The notes under the pieces are model-generated. The model saw only the letters and a list, made by a program, of their open reading frames with translations, did no database searches and had not been told where the DNA came from. A stretch of DNA of 8,206 bases from contig WTAX01000327.1 in NCBI GenBank assembly GCA_013139395.1, forward strand, positions 1 to 8,206, written 5' to 3'. Position numbers and translations under genes: made by a program. Below, in pieces: positions 1 to 7,165 of the stretch. Each line of letters begins with the position of its first letter. Positions within the stretch are counted from its first letter, which is position 1. The DNA is from Gammaproteobacteria bacterium (GTDB lineage Bacteria; Pseudomonadota; Gammaproteobacteria; GRL18).

Positions 1-767
1 AGACGATTCCAGATAGATTTTAATTCACCATAATTTTTATTATGTATGGCCTGCATCATGACTCGTTTGCTCAATGATTGTTCATACTGGCTCAGTATAT
101 GATGCTCAAAGACATTATTTTTTTGCAACTCGGGCAGTAAGCGTTCCAGATCATTCCAACTATTAAGTTGTTGATACACCTGGAATAACATTTTTAACAC
201 TTGTCGATGCCTGGGTGTGACACTGCGTAAGTGCATTAATGTGGCTAAGGCTTGTTCTGCCTGACCACCTTTTAATTGTAGTTCAGCCTGAGTTAAACCA
301 ATGGCAATATCTGCCTGAGGATCACTTTTGTGGGCCTGCAATAGATAATCATCACGTCGATGTTGGGAGCCGTCTTCTTGTGCTGCACGTGCGGCAGCCA
401 GATAATTTAAAATAGGCATACCACTGCTGTAGGCACTTTTTCGCAGGTGTTTTTCAGCTTCTCGCCAATTACCTTCGGCCAGCTCAATATAACCTCTATT
501 GCAGTTTTTGATGGCTTTGGTTGTCTTACGGTTTTGATTCCAATGGTTCAGCTGACCGGGAAAGCGGATAGTTTTAAGAATTAAGTATATTAATAATAAG
601 ATACTGCCAATTAAGGTACTTAACACGCCAATTAAAAGAACCATCGTCCCTTCAATGCTCCAGTCACCATGACTTAACAGGGCATAACCGGGATCTTCTT
701 TTGCAATCAGGGCAATATAAACCGTGACAATTAAAAAAATCAGTGAGTAAAAAAGCAGTTTGATCAT
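1..767 (-). CDS. hemY: HemY, heme biosynthesis-associated inner-membrane TPR protein (3' end missing)
   Basis: This partial gene reads leftward off the window edge; 255 codons are visible and the usual family length is about 390-410. Two N-terminal membrane segments are seen at roughly residues 4-22 and 42-64, separated by a short loop with the family-typical DPGY (25-28) and GDW (34-36) residues. A basic linker follows, then LAEGNWREAE (96-105), which matches the conserved core of the HemY N-terminal domain. Helical TPR-like sequence continues to the edge, for example around the alanine-rich stretch at residues 122-127. HemY proteins are anchored in the inner membrane and are encoded with hemD and hemX; their biochemical role in protoheme synthesis is not settled. 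They are unrelated to the protoporphyrinogen oxidase also called HemY in Bacillus. The ATG overlaps the hemX stop in an ATGA (764-767), implying translational coupling and fixing the start. Identification is firm from motifs and context. Confidence 0.9.
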   Translation of the reverse strand, partial: MIKLLFYSLIFLIVTVYIALIAKEDPGYALLSHGDWSIEGTMVLLIGVLSTLIGSILLLIYLILKTIRFPGQLNHWNQNRKTTKAIKNCNRGYIELAEGNWREAEKHLRKSAYSSGMPILNYLAAARAAQEDGSQHRRDDYLLQAHKSDPQADIAIGLTQAELQLKGGQAEQALATLMHLRSVTPRHRQVLKMLFQVYQQLNSWNDLERLLPELQKNNVFEHHILSQYEQSLSKRVMMQAIHNKNYGELKSIWNR

Positions 768-1936
768 TTTTTGACCTCTTGCTGTTTTTCAAGCTCATTC
801 TGATAAGAGCGTAAGACTTTTATAGAAGCAGAAATGTCGGGCATCGTGCTGCTAATGGTCATTTTCTGCAGGCTTTGTAATTCCTCTATGGTCTGTTTGA
901 CCTGAGAATTTTCCACATCAAAAAAGTCCTGCAGCCATTGAACAGCCTCATTAAGGCTTGCTTCAAAGAGTGTTTTTTGTCCTGATAATAATGAACGGCG
1001 AGCGGTTTCTAATTTAAGCTGCAAATTTTGCTGCAAGAAGAATTGCTGTTCAGGTGCCATCAGTGCCTTGGGTGATTTTTCCAGTTTACGAAATATCACC
1101 AGACCTCTGAGTTCATGTAAAAAATCTTTGCCTGCCTGTTCCAGATCAGCAGTATCATGTGAGGCTTTTTTATCAATTAAATCAGCAATCTTCTCTTTGG
1201 TATTGACCTGTGTGTACAGAATAGGCAGTGATGGTAACATTTTAATCACGCTGGCCAGACGCGCGGCCATGCCAACGATATCAGGCTGCTGCAGTGCTTT
1301 TAATTGCTGGATTTCATCACGAATTTTAGTTCTGCTTGCAATGGTACCGGGATCACCAGTATCCAGTAATCGTGAATCAGCAGCTTCTAAAGCTGTAATA
1401 GCGGTTGCTACGTTATTTTGCAGCTGCAGGCTGTGGTTTGCGATGATTAACAGGTATTCGACTTCAGCAAGAACCCAGCCTATGCGTTCACGTCCTTTTT
1501 GTTTAAATAACACTTCAATAGACTGCAGCATCTGCTGATTGCTGATTGCCATTTTTTTTGATAATGCTTCAGTCGTTTGCTGCTGGCCTGAAACCTGGTG
1601 TTGAAACTGTTGTTGATCTGCTGTAATACGTGCCATTTTGTCAGTGATAGTACTTAACTGACCAGTGATATCACCACTGACTTTAATGGCAACATCGGAG
1701 AGATCAGCGCGGGTTTTATCAAGTTTTGAGGCAAAGTCAGTACGAGTTTTTTCTAAACTTTGAAACAAAAGAAAAGCGGCACCACCGGCTGACAATGAAA
1801 ACACCACGGCAAGAAAAATAAAGGCAGAGGCAGCACCAGAAGATGACTTCACAGTCTTTGTTTGATCAGTATTTTCTTGTTCAGTTGTTTCTTCGGACTT
1901 TTGATTAGTCCTGTTTTTTTCATTTAAATTTTCCAT
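764..1936 (-). CDS. hemX: HemX, membrane-anchored coiled-coil protein of the heme operon
   Basis: The product is 390 residues, close to the roughly 390 of E. coli HemX. The first 33 residues are hydrophilic and rich in Glu, Gln, Asn and Thr (cytoplasmic tail). One membrane segment follows at about residues 36-58 (alanine/phenylalanine/glycine-rich), then a long heptad-like, Gln/Lys/Asp-rich region (about 60-150) likely to form a coiled coil. The rest is a helical domain with ERIGWVLAEVEYLLIIANHSLQL around 150-172; the WxLAEVEYLLxxANxxL pattern is the hallmark of this family. HemX is often annotated as uroporphyrinogen-III C-methyltransferase, but no SAM-binding methyltransferase motifs are visible, so that name should not be used. 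It probably acts as a scaffold or regulator at the inner membrane. It starts 31 bp after the hemD stop, with only a weak ribosome binding site, and overlaps hemY by 4 bp. Confidence 0.92.
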   Translation of the reverse strand: MENLNEKNRTNQKSEETTEQENTDQTKTVKSSSGAASAFIFLAVVFSLSAGGAAFLLFQSLEKTRTDFASKLDKTRADLSDVAIKVSGDITGQLSTITDKMARITADQQQFQHQVSGQQQTTEALSKKMAISNQQMLQSIEVLFKQKGRERIGWVLAEVEYLLIIANHSLQLQNNVATAITALEAADSRLLDTGDPGTIASRTKIRDEIQQLKALQQPDIVGMAARLASVIKMLPSLPILYTQVNTKEKIADLIDKKASHDTADLEQAGKDFLHELRGLVIFRKLEKSPKALMAPEQQFFLQQNLQLKLETARRSLLSGQKTLFEASLNEAVQWLQDFFDVENSQVKQTIEELQSLQKMTISSTMPDISASIKVLRSYQNELEKQQEVKK

Positions 1937-1967
1937 CTGGATAAGTCTATCTCTTTTTTAATTATAT

Positions 1968-2798
1968 TTAGTTTGTTATTCTCATTTTAGCCCATTCAAG
2001 AACACTGTCCAATAAAGCATCATTACTTGCTCTGGCGGCCACAATGATGGCATTTTTAAAGCCTAGAGTTCGAGCTTCTTTACGCATTTTATCAGTCACA
2101 ACAACCAGTGGCGTTTGCCATAAATACTCTAGATATGAGTGTTTTTCAGTCTTGTCATCACTTAGAACTCCTTTGAGCATTGAAACCAGATTGTGCAGAC
2201 CTTCGTTACTGGTTACAGTCACGATGTCAGGCCGTTTAGAAGCACCCCAGATTATCTTTAAACCAGATGCTTCCGGCTCTGGTTTAACACGCTGATAGAC
2301 TTCAGCATAAGTCACTCTGGCCCCTCGTTGCAGCAGACTGGTTGCCAGTAATTCCCGACCGCCGCAGCCTCTGAAAATAATGACAGTTTTATTATTAACC
2401 TGTTCATGTTGTAAGCTGTCAAGTGCCAGTAACGCTTCGCTATTATACTGCTGTGTTGGATAAATATCAGGCATTCTACCCAGTACCTGTTTCATTTTTT
2501 GTGCACTGGCTTTACCAATAGTGACAAGCTTTAGTGTATCAGGTATTTTGCCATGAGCAAGAAGCTGTGCAATTCCATATTCAACGGCATTGGCACTGAT
2601 AAAAATAGCAAAGTCTATTTTATTGATATCAGCTATAGTATTTATCAATTTTTTTGATAGAGCAATTGCTTCGATTTTAATGACCGGAAATCGAATTGCC
2701 TGTCCGCCATGGGCCTTAAGCATATCACAAAGTAGCTGTGCCTGATGTGCCGGGCGAGTGACCAAAATACGGGTATCTGCTAATAAATCGGTTTGCAT
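1968..2798 (-). CDS. hemD: Uroporphyrinogen-III synthase
   Basis: The 276-residue product (E. coli: 246) catalyses cyclisation of hydroxymethylbilane with inversion of ring D to give uroporphyrinogen III, the branch point to heme, siroheme and cobalamin, in the cytoplasm. The N-terminus carries ILVTRPAHQA (residues 11-20), the most recognisable HemD motif. Further typical elements are FISANAVEYG near 86-95 (the usual pattern is F(T/V)SxNAV), IFRGCGGRELL near 141-151 in the position of the family's (R)GxGGRExL loop, and VTSNEGLHNL near 195-204. The family is poorly conserved, so these scattered motifs are what is expected. The ATG at 2798 has a TAGG Shine-Dalgarno-like sequence with AGG 8 nt upstream. 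It is the first gene of hemD-hemX-hemY. The usual upstream partner hemC is not present here, and hemD has its own likely promoter. Confidence 0.93.
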   Translation of the reverse strand: MQTDLLADTRILVTRPAHQAQLLCDMLKAHGGQAIRFPVIKIEAIALSKKLINTIADINKIDFAIFISANAVEYGIAQLLAHGKIPDTLKLVTIGKASAQKMKQVLGRMPDIYPTQQYNSEALLALDSLQHEQVNNKTVIIFRGCGGRELLATSLLQRGARVTYAEVYQRVKPEPEASGLKIIWGASKRPDIVTVTSNEGLHNLVSMLKGVLSDDKTEKHSYLEYLWQTPLVVVTDKMRKEARTLGFKNAIIVAARASNDALLDSVLEWAKMRITN

Positions 2799-2826
2799 TC
2801 ATAATGCCTATGATCATCTGGTTCAA

Positions 2827-2835
2827 ATTGTAGCA
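2827..2835 (-). promoter_or_regulatory. Probable extended -10 promoter for hemDXY
   Basis: On the minus strand the sequence TGCTACAAT (2835 down to 2827) is a TGn-extended -10 element with TACAAT at 2832-2827. No good -35 is seen at 16-18 bp, which is common for extended -10 promoters. Transcription would start near 2820, leaving a leader of about 20 nt before the hemD ATG. Because hemC is not upstream, the operon needs its own promoter here. This is a prediction from sequence only. Confidence 0.5.
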
Positions 2836-2886
2836 AATGCAGACAAAATTCTCGCTATTTTACTATTTTTGCGTTTATACTTTTGT

Positions 2887-2898
2887 AGCTGTTCAGCT
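2887..2898. repeat. Short perfect inverted repeat AGCTG-TT-CAGCT
   Basis: A 5-bp perfect inverted repeat with a 2-bp centre lies between the hemD promoter and the long inverted repeat. It has the form of a small operator site, but sites of this length also arise by chance. A weak plus-strand -10-like TATACT (2876-2881) sits just before it. Confidence 0.3.
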
Positions 2899-2911
2899 TA
2901 TTATCAGCAAA

Positions 2912-2996
2912 AAGCCTGTGGTTGCTTATTTTTCTGATTTTGATTGTCTGAGCGTAGCGAGTTTTCAAAGTCAGAAAAATAAGTGACCATAGGCTT
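2912..2996. repeat. Long imperfect inverted repeat (32-bp arms, 21-bp loop)
   Basis: The left arm (2912-2943) and right arm (2965-2996) are reverse complements at 28 of 32 positions; the central 21 bp include GAGCGTAGCGAG (2950-2961). The outer ends read AAGCCT...AGGCTT. All four mismatches (at 2918, 2923, 2924 and 2938 of the left arm) would be G-U wobble pairs in a plus-strand RNA, but A-C mismatches in a minus-strand RNA. The element lies between two divergently transcribed genes, where a terminator is not needed. Possible identities are a MITE or REP-like interspersed element, or a structured RNA. No transposase or target-site duplication was recognised. The inverted repeat itself is certain; its role is unknown. 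Confidence 0.85.
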
Positions 2997-3056
2997 AACA
3001 TACACCATTTAGAGGTACATACTTTCAAGTAATAAAAAACTTTTTTGGCTAAAGGC

Positions 3057-3084
3057 TTACCAGAAAGTTAAAATGTATCATAAT
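3057..3084 (+). promoter_or_regulatory. Possible promoter for the thioredoxin-fold gene
   Basis: TTACCA (3057-3062) and CATAAT (3079-3084) are spaced by 16 bp, in an A/T-rich stretch, and would give a transcript starting near 3091, about 16 nt before the ATG. The match to the sigma-70 consensus is moderate. The ribosome binding site upstream of the ATG at 3107 is weak. Confidence 0.4.
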
Positions 3085-3106
3085 TATAAAAAGAACGCTC
3101 TCAGTC

Positions 3107-3634
3107 ATGAATAAAATCCACCTAATAAAGCTTATTTTCACATTTTTGTTTCTCAGTATCTGCAGTAATTTTATATTTGCGGGTCATTCCAGTCATTCTG
3201 ACAGACCAAAATTAAAACAAATTACCGATATTCGTGAGACTGCTAAACTGGCTAAAGCAGCTAAGCTGCCCATTCTTATGATGTTTGGTACGGATGAATG
3301 TCCTTATTGTGCGCTTCTTAAGGAAGATTTTTTAATCCCCATGATCATCTCGGGTGACTATACTGATAAGGTGATTCTCCGTGAAGTTCATGTTGTCTCG
3401 CGAGCAGGCATTACAGATTTTTCAGGAAAAAAAATCTCTATTAGTGAATTTAGTGAACGCTACGGAGTCAGACTTTTCCCAACGATGGTTTTTATTGATG
3501 GTGACGGTCAGGTGCTGGTACAAAATATTATTGGTGTTACAACACCCTCCCTGTTTGGTGGTACCCTGGATGACCAGATAGATGAAGCATTAGCGATGAC
3601 AAAAAAAAAGCTGCCCTTAAAAAAACTCAATTAA
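3107..3634 (+). CDS. Secreted thioredoxin-fold protein with CPYC active site
   Basis: The product has 175 residues. Residues 1-25 form a Sec signal peptide: Lys at 3 and 8, a hydrophobic core of Leu/Ile/Phe, and a probable cleavage after Ala25 (FIFA|GHSS). Cys19 does not sit in a good lipobox. The mature part has the thioredoxin pattern ILMMFGTDECPYC, with redox cysteines 65 and 68 after a beta strand. It also has a YGVRLFPTMVFID segment whose Pro125 would be the cis-proline facing the active site. It is therefore a periplasmic thiol-disulfide protein, similar in layout to SoxW and other thioredoxin-like proteins with a CxxC near the N-terminus. The CPYC dipeptide is that of glutaredoxins; DsbA has CPHC and thioredoxin CGPC. 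The substrate is unknown; a role in cytochrome/heme handling is suggested only by the adjacent heme genes. It is convergent with algR, divergent from hemD, and has a Lys-rich tail. Confidence 0.85.
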   Translation: MNKIHLIKLIFTFLFLSICSNFIFAGHSSHSDRPKLKQITDIRETAKLAKAAKLPILMMFGTDECPYCALLKEDFLIPMIISGDYTDKVILREVHVVSRAGITDFSGKKISISEFSERYGVRLFPTMVFIDGDGQVLVQNIIGVTTPSLFGGTLDDQIDEALAMTKKKLPLKKLN

Positions 3635-3661
3635 TAAACTTCAATTAAAAAACTTCAATTA
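3623..3661. repeat. Three tandem A/T-rich units (AAACTTCAATTA type)
   Basis: AAACTCAATTA (3623-3633), AAACTTCAATTA (3636-3647) and AAACTTCAATTA (3650-3661) follow each other with a period of 13-14 bp. The first unit contains the last codons and stop of the thioredoxin-fold gene; the others fill the 40-bp gap to the convergent algR stop. There is no GC-rich stem, so this is not a standard terminator; replication slippage is the simplest origin. Confidence 0.75.
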
Positions 3662-3674
3662 CAAAATAAGTCCT

Positions 3675-4418
3675 CTAAGTTTTCATCAGTTTGCGTACAC
3701 TGGAAAAATGTCGCCGGCTGACCTCTAATCCTTCAGGCAGACCTCTTAGTTTTAGCAGCATTCGACCATCATTTTGTTTTTGTAATGCTTCTATATTGTC
3801 TTTTCGAATTAAAGCATTGCGGTGGATGCGCAAGAAACTAGTTGCAAATTCTTCTTCCAAAGATTTGAGCGTATCTTCGATAATGGTTTCGGCAAGTATA
3901 CCTTCTTTGTCGTATTTAACCGTAACGTATTTATGATCAGCTAAAAAACAATAAATATCCTTGATGGCTACAAGGAATAGAGTGCCGCGGATCTGGGCGC
4001 TGATATGAGTTCTATAGCTGATTTCACGATTTTGCAGACCCAGTTGTTCTAATTGAACCTTATTAAGTTTACTGCAGCTGTTCAATGCCTTTTCAAGTCG
4101 TTCTTTGCGAATGGGCTTGAGTAAATAATCAACAGCCTGAGATTCAAAAGCCTGCAATGCATATTCGTCATAAGCCGTTGTAAAAATGATAGCAGGCGGG
4201 TTGTCAATGTTCATAAGATGTTTAGTGGCTTCCAGGCCATTCATGCCGGGCATACGAATATCCATCAAAACAATATCCGGTTCTTCATTGTTCACCTGTT
4301 CAATGGCTTCGAGTCCATTACTCGCTTCAATGAATTGATTTTCCTGATTGATTTCTGTTAGTAAATGAACCAGGCGTTCTCTTGCCAAAGGTTCATCATC
4401 AACAATAAGAATTTTCAT
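3675..4418 (-). CDS. algR: AlgR-type response regulator (receiver + LytTR DNA-binding domain)
   Basis: The product is 247 residues, the usual AlgR length. The receiver domain (about 1-120) has the acidic pair Asp7-Asp8, phospho-acceptor Asp53 in VLMDIRMPGMNG, Thr80-Thr81 and Lys101 in the LLKP motif, so the phosphorylation site is intact. The C-terminal LytTR domain (about 138-245) contains the family hallmarks FLADHKYVTV, the FLRIHRNALI segment near 195-204, and VSRRHFSSVRKLM at the end. It should bind direct-repeat promoter sites and regulate transcription; in Pseudomonas the orthologue controls alginate, type IV pili and virulence. The gene starts 6 nt after the algZ stop, with no clear ribosome binding site, suggesting translational coupling. 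The symbol follows both domain structure and the argH-algZ-algR order; the target genes in this organism are not known. Confidence 0.9.
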   Translation of the reverse strand: MKILIVDDEPLARERLVHLLTEINQENQFIEASNGLEAIEQVNNEEPDIVLMDIRMPGMNGLEATKHLMNIDNPPAIIFTTAYDEYALQAFESQAVDYLLKPIRKERLEKALNSCSKLNKVQLEQLGLQNREISYRTHISAQIRGTLFLVAIKDIYCFLADHKYVTVKYDKEGILAETIIEDTLKSLEEEFATSFLRIHRNALIRKDNIEALQKQNDGRMLLKLRGLPEGLEVSRRHFSSVRKLMKT

Positions 4419-4424
4419 AAGAGG

Positions 4425-5528
4425 TTATTCGTCTGGTTTATGTTGATAGGGCATGGTCACAATAGCAAAATAAATATCATCTTTTTCGTGGCAGGTGATT
4501 GATGCATTGCCTGGGAAGTGTGTGTGCAATCTTTCCCGGATATTACTTAGAGCCATCTTATTTCCCTGACGATGTATAAGGTTTTTACTATTGGTATTTT
4601 GTATGCTTATCTTAAGTTGGGGCGCCTTAAGTTGAGAAGAGTCAAGCTCTCCGGATACGATAATGCTGCCGCCAGTAATTTCCGGCTCAATGCCATGAAA
4701 AATGGCATTTTCAAGTAAGGGCTGAATGAGTAAGGCTGGAATAAGGGCATTATCAGGAATAGCATCTGTCTGCCACTGAATACTGAGTCGTTCACCTAAG
4801 CGCTGTTTTTCAATGTCAATATAACGTTGACTCAGCTCTTTTTCTCTTGACCAGGTGATAAGCTCATGATTATCTCTTAATATCATGCGAAATAATTCGG
4901 CTAAATCTTCAGTAATGCGTTCTGCTACGTCAGGGCGGGTACGTGTCAGGCTGGCAATACTGTTCATGCTGTTAAATAGAAAATGAGGGCGAATTCTTGC
5001 TTGTAATAATTGTAATTTGGTACAGCTCTCAGCTTCAATTTTTAGCCGCCATTGGTGCTGGATATAAAAATAACGTAATGCTAATGCGCCAATAATTCCG
5101 CCAATTAATAGATTATGCGCTAAAAACTCCCAATGAGAAGTTGTCGATATAATGTCAGTAATAGCGTATAGCTGCATAATATAAAAGGTCAGCTCACTGA
5201 GCACAGTGAGCATTAATAATACGCTCAGATAGCTGCTGACGGCGATAAATTGTTGAGAATAATTTTTAATAAAAGGGCGTAACAAACATAAAACACCACT
5301 GCACATTAAGCCATTCCACTGAATAAAAAGAGAAATCAGGGCTAAATTATTCCACCGTTGCTGTGCCATATTTAATGGCGCTAAAGTGAGAATAAAGGCG
5401 AGCAGCTCACCAATAATAACAACGGCAAAAACCATTTTCAGGGAACAAAAATCAGGTAAAAACAAGGAATTTTGTTCGCTGTTAATAGGAGTTGAGCTGC
5501 TATTTTTTAATTCAGGAAAACTCTTCAA
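4425..5528 (-). CDS. algZ: AlgZ/FimS-type membrane sensor histidine kinase
   Basis: The product has 367 residues. A polar N-terminus leads to FLPDFC (23-28), then four predicted membrane segments (about 32-52, 62-83, 97-120, 138-156) with almost no periplasmic domain. The histidine kinase domain of the LytS/YehU class follows: phospho-acceptor His182 in IRPHFLFNSMNS, and the ATP-binding N-box with Asn274 in PLLENAIFHG. The G-box region GNKMALSNIRERL (322-334) lacks the usual glycine spacing; AlgZ/FimS proteins are known to be atypical here. The partner is AlgR, encoded 6 nt downstream. The start codon is TTG at 5528: an in-frame TGA lies four codons upstream, no ATG precedes FLPDFC, and the first internal Met (residue 32) would remove that motif and the start of the first membrane segment. 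The signal sensed is unknown. Confidence 0.88.
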   Translation of the reverse strand: MKSFPELKNSSSTPINSEQNSLFLPDFCSLKMVFAVVIIGELLAFILTLAPLNMAQQRWNNLALISLFIQWNGLMCSGVLCLLRPFIKNYSQQFIAVSSYLSVLLMLTVLSELTFYIMQLYAITDIISTTSHWEFLAHNLLIGGIIGALALRYFYIQHQWRLKIEAESCTKLQLLQARIRPHFLFNSMNSIASLTRTRPDVAERITEDLAELFRMILRDNHELITWSREKELSQRYIDIEKQRLGERLSIQWQTDAIPDNALIPALLIQPLLENAIFHGIEPEITGGSIIVSGELDSSQLKAPQLKISIQNTNSKNLIHRQGNKMALSNIRERLHTHFPGNASITCHEKDDIYFAIVTMPYQHKPDE

Positions 5529-5584
5529 TGGTGATTTTCAACTTTGTAATTAATCGATTTTATTCAACAATAGACTGCCAGCTT

Positions 5585-5613
5585 AATATACTCAATAAAA
5601 AAATCTGTGAAAA
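5585..5613 (-). promoter_or_regulatory. Probable sigma-70 promoter of algZ-algR
   Basis: On the minus strand TTTTCA (5613-5608) and TATATT (5590-5585) are separated by exactly 17 bp. Transcription would start near 5578, giving a leader of about 50 nt before the TTG start of algZ. The promoter lies back to back with that of argH in a 177-bp divergent region. No other minus-strand pair in the gap looks better. Confidence 0.5.
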
Positions 5614-5659
5614 GATGCATAAATTGATGATTTACTGATTATTTTATTAGATTTCAGTT

Positions 5660-5665
5660 TATAAT
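5660..5665 (+). promoter_or_regulatory. Consensus -10 box (TATAAT) upstream of argH
   Basis: A perfect TATAAT lies 40 bp before the argH ATG; transcription would start near 5672. No convincing -35 is present at 16-18 bp (best GATTAT or TGATTA near 5636-5642), so the promoter may be weak or activator-dependent. I saw no clear ARG box. Confidence 0.5.
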
Positions 5666-5705
5666 AACGACTTTTAAAATGCACCTAATGGATCAATAAA
5701 TCACT

Positions 5706-7124
5706 ATGTCTGACACCACAAAGAAATCATCGACTAAGATACAACAAGCTGAAAAACCCTGGAATGGTCGCTTTACTGAGCCGACTGATGCTTTTGTGGA
5801 GGCATTTACGGCGTCTGTCACTTTTGATCAGCGTATGTATCAACAAGATATTGCGGGTTCCATTGCTCATGCAAAAATGCTTGCACACATTGACGTGCTC
5901 ACAGAAAATGAGTGTGAGCAGATTATTGATGGTCTTGGACAAATAAAGCAAAAAATTGACTCAGGGGAGTTCAACTGGTCTATCAAGCTTGAAGATGTAC
6001 ATATGAATATCGAAGCGGCATTGACTGATTTGATTGGTATAACAGGTAAAAAACTGCACACAGGGCGCTCTCGAAATGATCAGGTTGCCACTGATATTCG
6101 TCTTTATTTACGTGATGAAATTGATCTGGTGCTTAATGAGCTTAAACGTCTGCAAAGTGCGTTAATTAATCTGGCAGAAAATGAAGCCGATACCATTATG
6201 CCCGGTTTTACTCATCTGCAAACGGCACAGCCAGTCACTTTTGGGCATCATATGCTGGCATGGTTTGAAAATCTGGAGCGTGATCGCAGCCGTTTTATTG
6301 ATTGTCGCAAGCGCATGAATGTGATGCCTCTAGGTGCTGCTGCTCTTGCCGGCACAACGTATCCAATTGATCGCCCTTTTACCGCTGAGCTATTAGGTTT
6401 TGATGGTGTTTGTGAAAATTCATTAGATGCAGTCAGTGATAGAGATTTTGCTATTGAGTTAATATCTAATGCCGCATTATTGATGACACATCTGTCACGT
6501 TTTTCTGAAGAATTGGTTTTATGGGCATCGGCACAGTTTAATTTTGTTGAGCTCAGTGATAGTTTTTGTACCGGCTCGTCAATTATGCCGCAGAAAAAAA
6601 ATCCTGATGTACCTGAGCTGGTGAGAGGCAAAACAGGTCGTGTAAATGGTCATCTTATTAGTTTATTGACCCTGATGAAGGGACAACCTCTGGCCTATAA
6701 TAAGGATAATCAGGAAGATAAAGAACCCCTGTTTGATACTATTGATACCATAAAAGGCAGCCTCAAGGTTTATGCTGATATGATGCAGCATGTTAGTGTT
6801 AATAAGGAAGCTATGCATGAAGCGGCTTTTCGCGGCTTTTCAACCGCAACAGATTTAGCCGATTATCTTGTACGCTCTGGTGTTCCCTTCCGTGATGCTC
6901 ATGATGTGGTTGGTAAGGCTGTTCGTTTGGGAGTGGACAGCAAACGTGATCTGTCAGAGTTGTCTTTGCAGGAATTGCAGCAGTTTTCTGATCAAATTAA
7001 GGATGATGTCTTTGCAGTGCTGACATTAGAGGGTTCAGTTGCAGCACGTAACCATCTTGGTGGTACAGCGCCTGAGCAAGTTCGTGCGGCGGTAAAACGT
7101 GCTCGACTCAGAATGGCGGATTAA
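5706..7124 (+). CDS. argH: Argininosuccinate lyase
   Basis: The 472-residue product splits argininosuccinate into arginine and fumarate, the last step of arginine biosynthesis, as a cytoplasmic homotetramer of the fumarase/aspartase superfamily. Visible signatures are [19 protein letters not shown] (19-37), the substrate-binding [15 protein letters not shown] (116-130), [12 protein letters not shown] (165-176) with the catalytic-region His170, and the mobile-loop signature [16 protein letters not shown] (290-305) containing the catalytic serine. [14 protein letters not shown] (327-340) is also typical. All key residues are present, so the enzyme should be active. The N-terminal 17 residues before KPWNGRF are a polar extension compared with E. 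coli ArgH, similar to that in other gammaproteobacteria. The start ATG is supported by a consensus -10 box upstream; the ribosome binding site is weak. argH next to algZ is the Pseudomonas arrangement. Confidence 0.97.
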   Translation: MSDTTKKSSTKIQQAEKPWNGRFTEPTDAFVEAFTASVTFDQRMYQQDIAGSIAHAKMLAHIDVLTENECEQIIDGLGQIKQKIDSGEFNWSIKLEDVHMNIEAALTDLIGITGKKLHTGRSRNDQVATDIRLYLRDEIDLVLNELKRLQSALINLAENEADTIMPGFTHLQTAQPVTFGHHMLAWFENLERDRSRFIDCRKRMNVMPLGAAALAGTTYPIDRPFTAELLGFDGVCENSLDAVSDRDFAIELISNAALLMTHLSRFSEELVLWASAQFNFVELSDSFCTGSSIMPQKKNPDVPELVRGKTGRVNGHLISLLTLMKGQPLAYNKDNQEDKEPLFDTIDTIKGSLKVYADMMQHVSVNKEAMHEAAFRGFSTATDLADYLVRSGVPFRDAHDVVGKAVRLGVDSKRDLSELSLQELQQFSDQIKDDVFAVLTLEGSVAARNHLGGTAPEQVRAAVKRARLRMAD

Positions 7125-7165
7125 GTAATTATGGCCTCAACACTCCTGACCTGTTAATTGCTCAG

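Noticed and set aside
1068..1538. Open frame of 156 codons on the plus strand
   Set aside because: It lies entirely antisense inside hemX, which has clear family motifs; the translated product is Ser/Cys/Arg-rich with no domain pattern.
764..1936. HemX as a uroporphyrinogen-III C-methyltransferase
   Set aside because: This common annotation is not supported: there are no SAM-binding glycine motifs, and the protein is a membrane-anchored coiled-coil protein.
2912..2996. Long inverted repeat as an intrinsic terminator
   Set aside because: The flanking genes are divergent, so neither needs a terminator here. On the minus strand a run of five T follows the stem, so it might stop antisense read-through from algZR, but the stem is A/T-rich, the loop is 21 nt and that strand carries the A-C mismatches.
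2799..3106. Decayed hemC remnant in the gap upstream of hemD
   Set aside because: No stretch in the minus-strand frames resembled porphobilinogen deaminase motifs; most of the region is the inverted repeat and A/T-rich promoter-like DNA.
3107..3181. Lipoprotein signal at Cys19 of the thioredoxin-fold protein
   Set aside because: The residue before Cys is Ile, which does not fit the lipobox (Gly/Ala/Ser); a Sec signal peptidase I site after Ala25 fits better.
6248..6631. Open frame of 127 codons on the minus strand
   Set aside because: Antisense to the most conserved part of argH, including the [11 protein letters not shown] signature; no independent sign of coding.
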